A DNA stretch of 64,000 nt, taken from the NCBI GenBank assembly GCA_021773115.1, contig JAJFKS010000036.1:62001-126000 (forward strand), read 5' to 3'. Both the position numbers and the translations under genes were made by a program. Below the pieces are notes generated by a model that did no database searches, was not told the origin of the DNA, and worked only from the letters and a program-made list of their open reading frames with translations. Position 1 is the stretch's first letter, and the number at the start of each line of letters is the position of its first letter. Of this stretch, positions 61,774-64,000 are shown one piece after another. The stretch is from Woeseiaceae bacterium (lineage in GTDB: Bacteria > Pseudomonadota > Gammaproteobacteria > Steroidobacterales > Woeseiaceae).

Positions 61774-64000
61774 AACATACCGAAGTTGCGTTACGTCGTC
61801 CGGTTACGACAGTTGTCGTATTCGTAGCTTTGTCACTCGTCGGTTTGATCGCGTCACGACTACTGCCACTTGAGAAATTTCCGGACATCGAATTCCCCGG
61901 TATCTTTATCCAGGTTCCTTACGACGGCTCGACGCCGGAAGAAGTTGAACGTCTGATCACACGACCGGTCGAAGAAGCGCTGGCTACGCTGTCCGGCGTC
62001 GAACGGATGTTCTCGAGTTCCGACGAAAATCAGGCGCAGATATTCCTGCAGTTCGGTTGGGACCAGAGCATGGGTGCCAAGGGCATTGAAGCCCGCGCCA
62101 AAGTCGACAGTATTCGTCACCTGTTGCCACAGGACGTTCGCAGGGTGCTGGTATTCACTGGCTCGCTGGGTGATCAGCCGGTACTTCAGTTGCGAATTTC
62201 ATCACAGCGGGACTTGTCGAACAGCTTTGAAATGCTGGACCGGCTGCTAACGCGCAGACTCGAGCGCATCGAAGGCGTCTCACAGGTTTTTTTGCAGGGT
62301 GTCGATGCTCGTGAAATTCGAATCTTGTTGAAACCCGATCAGCTTGCTGCACACGGCGTCGATATTGCCAGTGTCCGCGACTTGCTGATGCGCAGCAACT
62401 TCGCAGTCAGTGCAGGCAAAATTACCGCAGGTGAACAGCGCTTCAGCGTTCGACCGAGTGGTGAGTTTGCATCCGTCGACGAAATTCGCGACCTGACGAT
62501 TAACAACACCGGGCTGCGACTGCGCGACATTGCTGACGTTAACCTGAGAACACCGGAGCGTAATTACGGTAGGCACCTCGACCAGAAGTACGCGATTGGC
62601 GTTGCCATCAGCAAGTCAACCGGTGCCAACATGGTTGAGGTCACCGACCGGGTGATTGCCGAAGTCGAAAAGATCGGCGCGCTTCCCGAGATGCAGGGCA
62701 TCAAGATCTTCTCACTCGACAATCAGGGTGATAGCGTTCGTGAGTCGATTTCCGATTTACTGAATGCCGGCGCGCTCGGCGGTTTGCTGGCTATCTTTGT
62801 GCTGTATCTGTTCCTGCGCCAGATCACCACAACGCTGATAGTCACGGCATCGGTACCGTTTTCTCTGATGATTACGCTCGGGGCTTTGTACTTTGCCGGG
62901 CTGACACTCAACATCCTGTCGATGATGGGGCTGATGCTGGCTGTCGGCATGCTGGTTGATAACGCTGTGGTCGTAACGGAAAGTATTTTTCGGCATCGCG
63001 CGTTGGCCCCGGACAAGCCGATCGAAGCAACAATCAGCGGCGTTAAGGAGGTTGGACTGGCAGTTATCGCCGGTACCGCAACCACCATCATCGTATTTGC
63101 ACCAATGATTTTCGGCGCCAAAACCGATATCACGATTTTCCTGACACATGTTGCGATCACGATTATCGTGGCGTTGACGGCCTCGCTACTGATCGCGCAG
63201 ACGCTTGTACCGATGCTCGCCGCCCGAATCGCGGTACCGCCACAACCCAAAGAGGGTGCCTGGATGGGGCGGCTGACAGTCCGCTACGCGCGTAGTCTGG
63301 AGTGGGTGCTGGGACATCGCTGGTGGACGGCACTGGGCATTTTCCTGGTTTGCGTTATCGGTGTGCTGCCTATGGCGCTGGATCTCGTCAAGTTCGACAT
63401 GTTCCCGCAGGACGTCGGCCGCCGCTTGTTCATGCCCTACCATGTCCAGGGGCAGCACTCGCTGGAACGAGTTGAGCAGTCCGTCGACAAGATTGAAGAC
63501 TTTCTGTACGCCAACCAGGAAAAGTTCAACATTCGTTCCGTCTACAGTTACTACGATCAAGGGCGCGCTGAGTCGACTTTGCTCCTGACCAGCGAGGATG
63601 ATGCGACTTTGTCGACGAAAGAGATCATCGCATTAATCGAGGAAGGCTTGCCGCAGATTGCGATCGGAGAACCGAGCTTCTCGTTCGATCAGCATGGTGG
63701 TGGTGACGGTTTTACCGTGCAGGTCAGCGGAGATTCCACCGAGGTTCTGAACGATCTCTCCTTCGGTATCGCGCGCTCGCTCGAAAGCATCGAGGGCCTG
63801 AAGGACGTTCGCAGTGATGGTGAATCGGGCACCAAGGAAGTCCGTGTCATTATCGACCGCACGAGAGCTGCCAATGTCGGGTTGTCGACCGCTGCAATCG
63901 CGCAGTCGGTCAGCATCGCGATGCGGGGTGAGAATATGCGCGAGTTCCGCGATAAGACCGGCGAAATAGCGGTACGATTGGCATTCCGCGAGAATGATAA
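61770..64000 (+). CDS. RND efflux permease 2 of the paired cluster (partial)
   Basis: 743 codons from the ATG at 61770, still open at the window end. The start is MKHTEVALRRPVTTVVVF and the porter region PLEKFPDIEFPGIFIQVPYDGSTPEEVERLI. TM4 has LAVGMLVDNAVVVTESIFRHRAL. The four-base overlap with permease 1 implies one transcript. The end of this gene and any outer-membrane factor lie outside the window. Confidence 0.93.
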   Translation, partial: MKHTEVALRRPVTTVVVFVALSLVGLIASRLLPLEKFPDIEFPGIFIQVPYDGSTPEEVERLITRPVEEALATLSGVERMFSSSDENQAQIFLQFGWDQSMGAKGIEARAKVDSIRHLLPQDVRRVLVFTGSLGDQPVLQLRISSQRDLSNSFEMLDRLLTRRLERIEGVSQVFLQGVDAREIRILLKPDQLAAHGVDIASVRDLLMRSNFAVSAGKITAGEQRFSVRPSGEFASVDEIRDLTINNTGLRLRDIADVNLRTPERNYGRHLDQKYAIGVAISKSTGANMVEVTDRVIAEVEKIGALPEMQGIKIFSLDNQGDSVRESISDLLNAGALGGLLAIFVLYLFLRQITTTLIVTASVPFSLMITLGALYFAGLTLNILSMMGLMLAVGMLVDNAVVVTESIFRHRALAPDKPIEATISGVKEVGLAVIAGTATTIIVFAPMIFGAKTDITIFLTHVAITIIVALTASLLIAQTLVPMLAARIAVPPQPKEGAWMGRLTVRYARSLEWVLGHRWWTALGIFLVCVIGVLPMALDLVKFDMFPQDVGRRLFMPYHVQGQHSLERVEQSVDKIEDFLYANQEKFNIRSVYSYYDQGRAESTLLLTSEDDATLSTKEIIALIEEGLPQIAIGEPSFSFDQHGGGDGFTVQVSGDSTEVLNDLSFGIARSLESIEGLKDVRSDGESGTKEVRVIIDRTRAANVGLSTAAIAQSVSIAMRGENMREFRDKTGEIAVRLAFREND

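Overview
The window is about 64 kb of tightly packed chromosomal DNA from a gammaproteobacterium of moderately high GC. The core genes fit this: glnE, a Kdo/heptose LPS-core cluster with a KdkA-type Kdo kinase, cysB with cysJIH and cysG, mltD and TonB-like proteins. The lineage is inferred; a marine Woeseia/Steroidobacter/Chromatiales-like bacterium is a guess. I see no insertion sequence, prophage, CRISPR array, rRNA or tRNA. No stretch above 300 bases lacks a feature.

Layout. 1-2.6 kb: cell-wall genes (L,D-transpeptidase end fragment, small membrane protein, MltD-like lytic transglycosylase). 2.7-8.9 kb: a deacylase-family protein and LPS genes (lpxL, kdkA, a GT9 heptosyltransferase, waaF, hldD/rfaD, zinc-finger protein). 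8.9-14.1 kb: glnE and a GAF-GAF-GGDEF-EAL protein. 14.2-21.9 kb: assimilatory sulfur genes (cysteine synthase, cysG, cysB, cysHIJ) with candidate CysB operators. 22-27.2 kb: envelope genes (SH3, dacB, VTT membrane protein) below an orphan PAS-PAS-AAA+-Fis sigma54 activator. Divergent from it is a sigma54 promoter driving a 45-residue membrane peptide and a structured C-rich RNA. 27.2-36.7 kb: transporters and housekeeping genes (CPA2 antiporter, MATE, lone ABC ATPase, NERD protein, DUF819, MBL hydrolase, GIY-YIG). 36.8-43.2 kb: acyltransferase, cupin, folD, mtnA plus class II aldolase, and a TMTC-like GT-C/TPR protein. 43.3-49.6 kb: minus-strand genes (TonB-like, TPR, dienelactone hydrolase, CBS pair, DGSGS-repeat protein, amidohydrolase, threonine dehydratase-like, YpfJ). 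49.7-51.1 kb: a c-di-GMP-I riboswitch whose 3' side contains the ribosome-binding site of an FAD oxidase. 51.3-64 kb: PadR regulator with an RND pump, then a cluster of two lipoprotein adaptors and two RND permeases, the last cut by the window end.

Two regulatory units stand out. The first (24.2-27.2 kb) looks self-contained: activator gene, three palindromic sites, a GG-N10-GC promoter, a small membrane peptide, and an RNA with three C7 tracts, at least two in hairpin loops, ending in a terminator. It is the best candidate for an undescribed system. The second is the riboswitch, which appears to have no separate expression platform. An EAL-domain protein elsewhere in the window could feed into it by degrading c-di-GMP.
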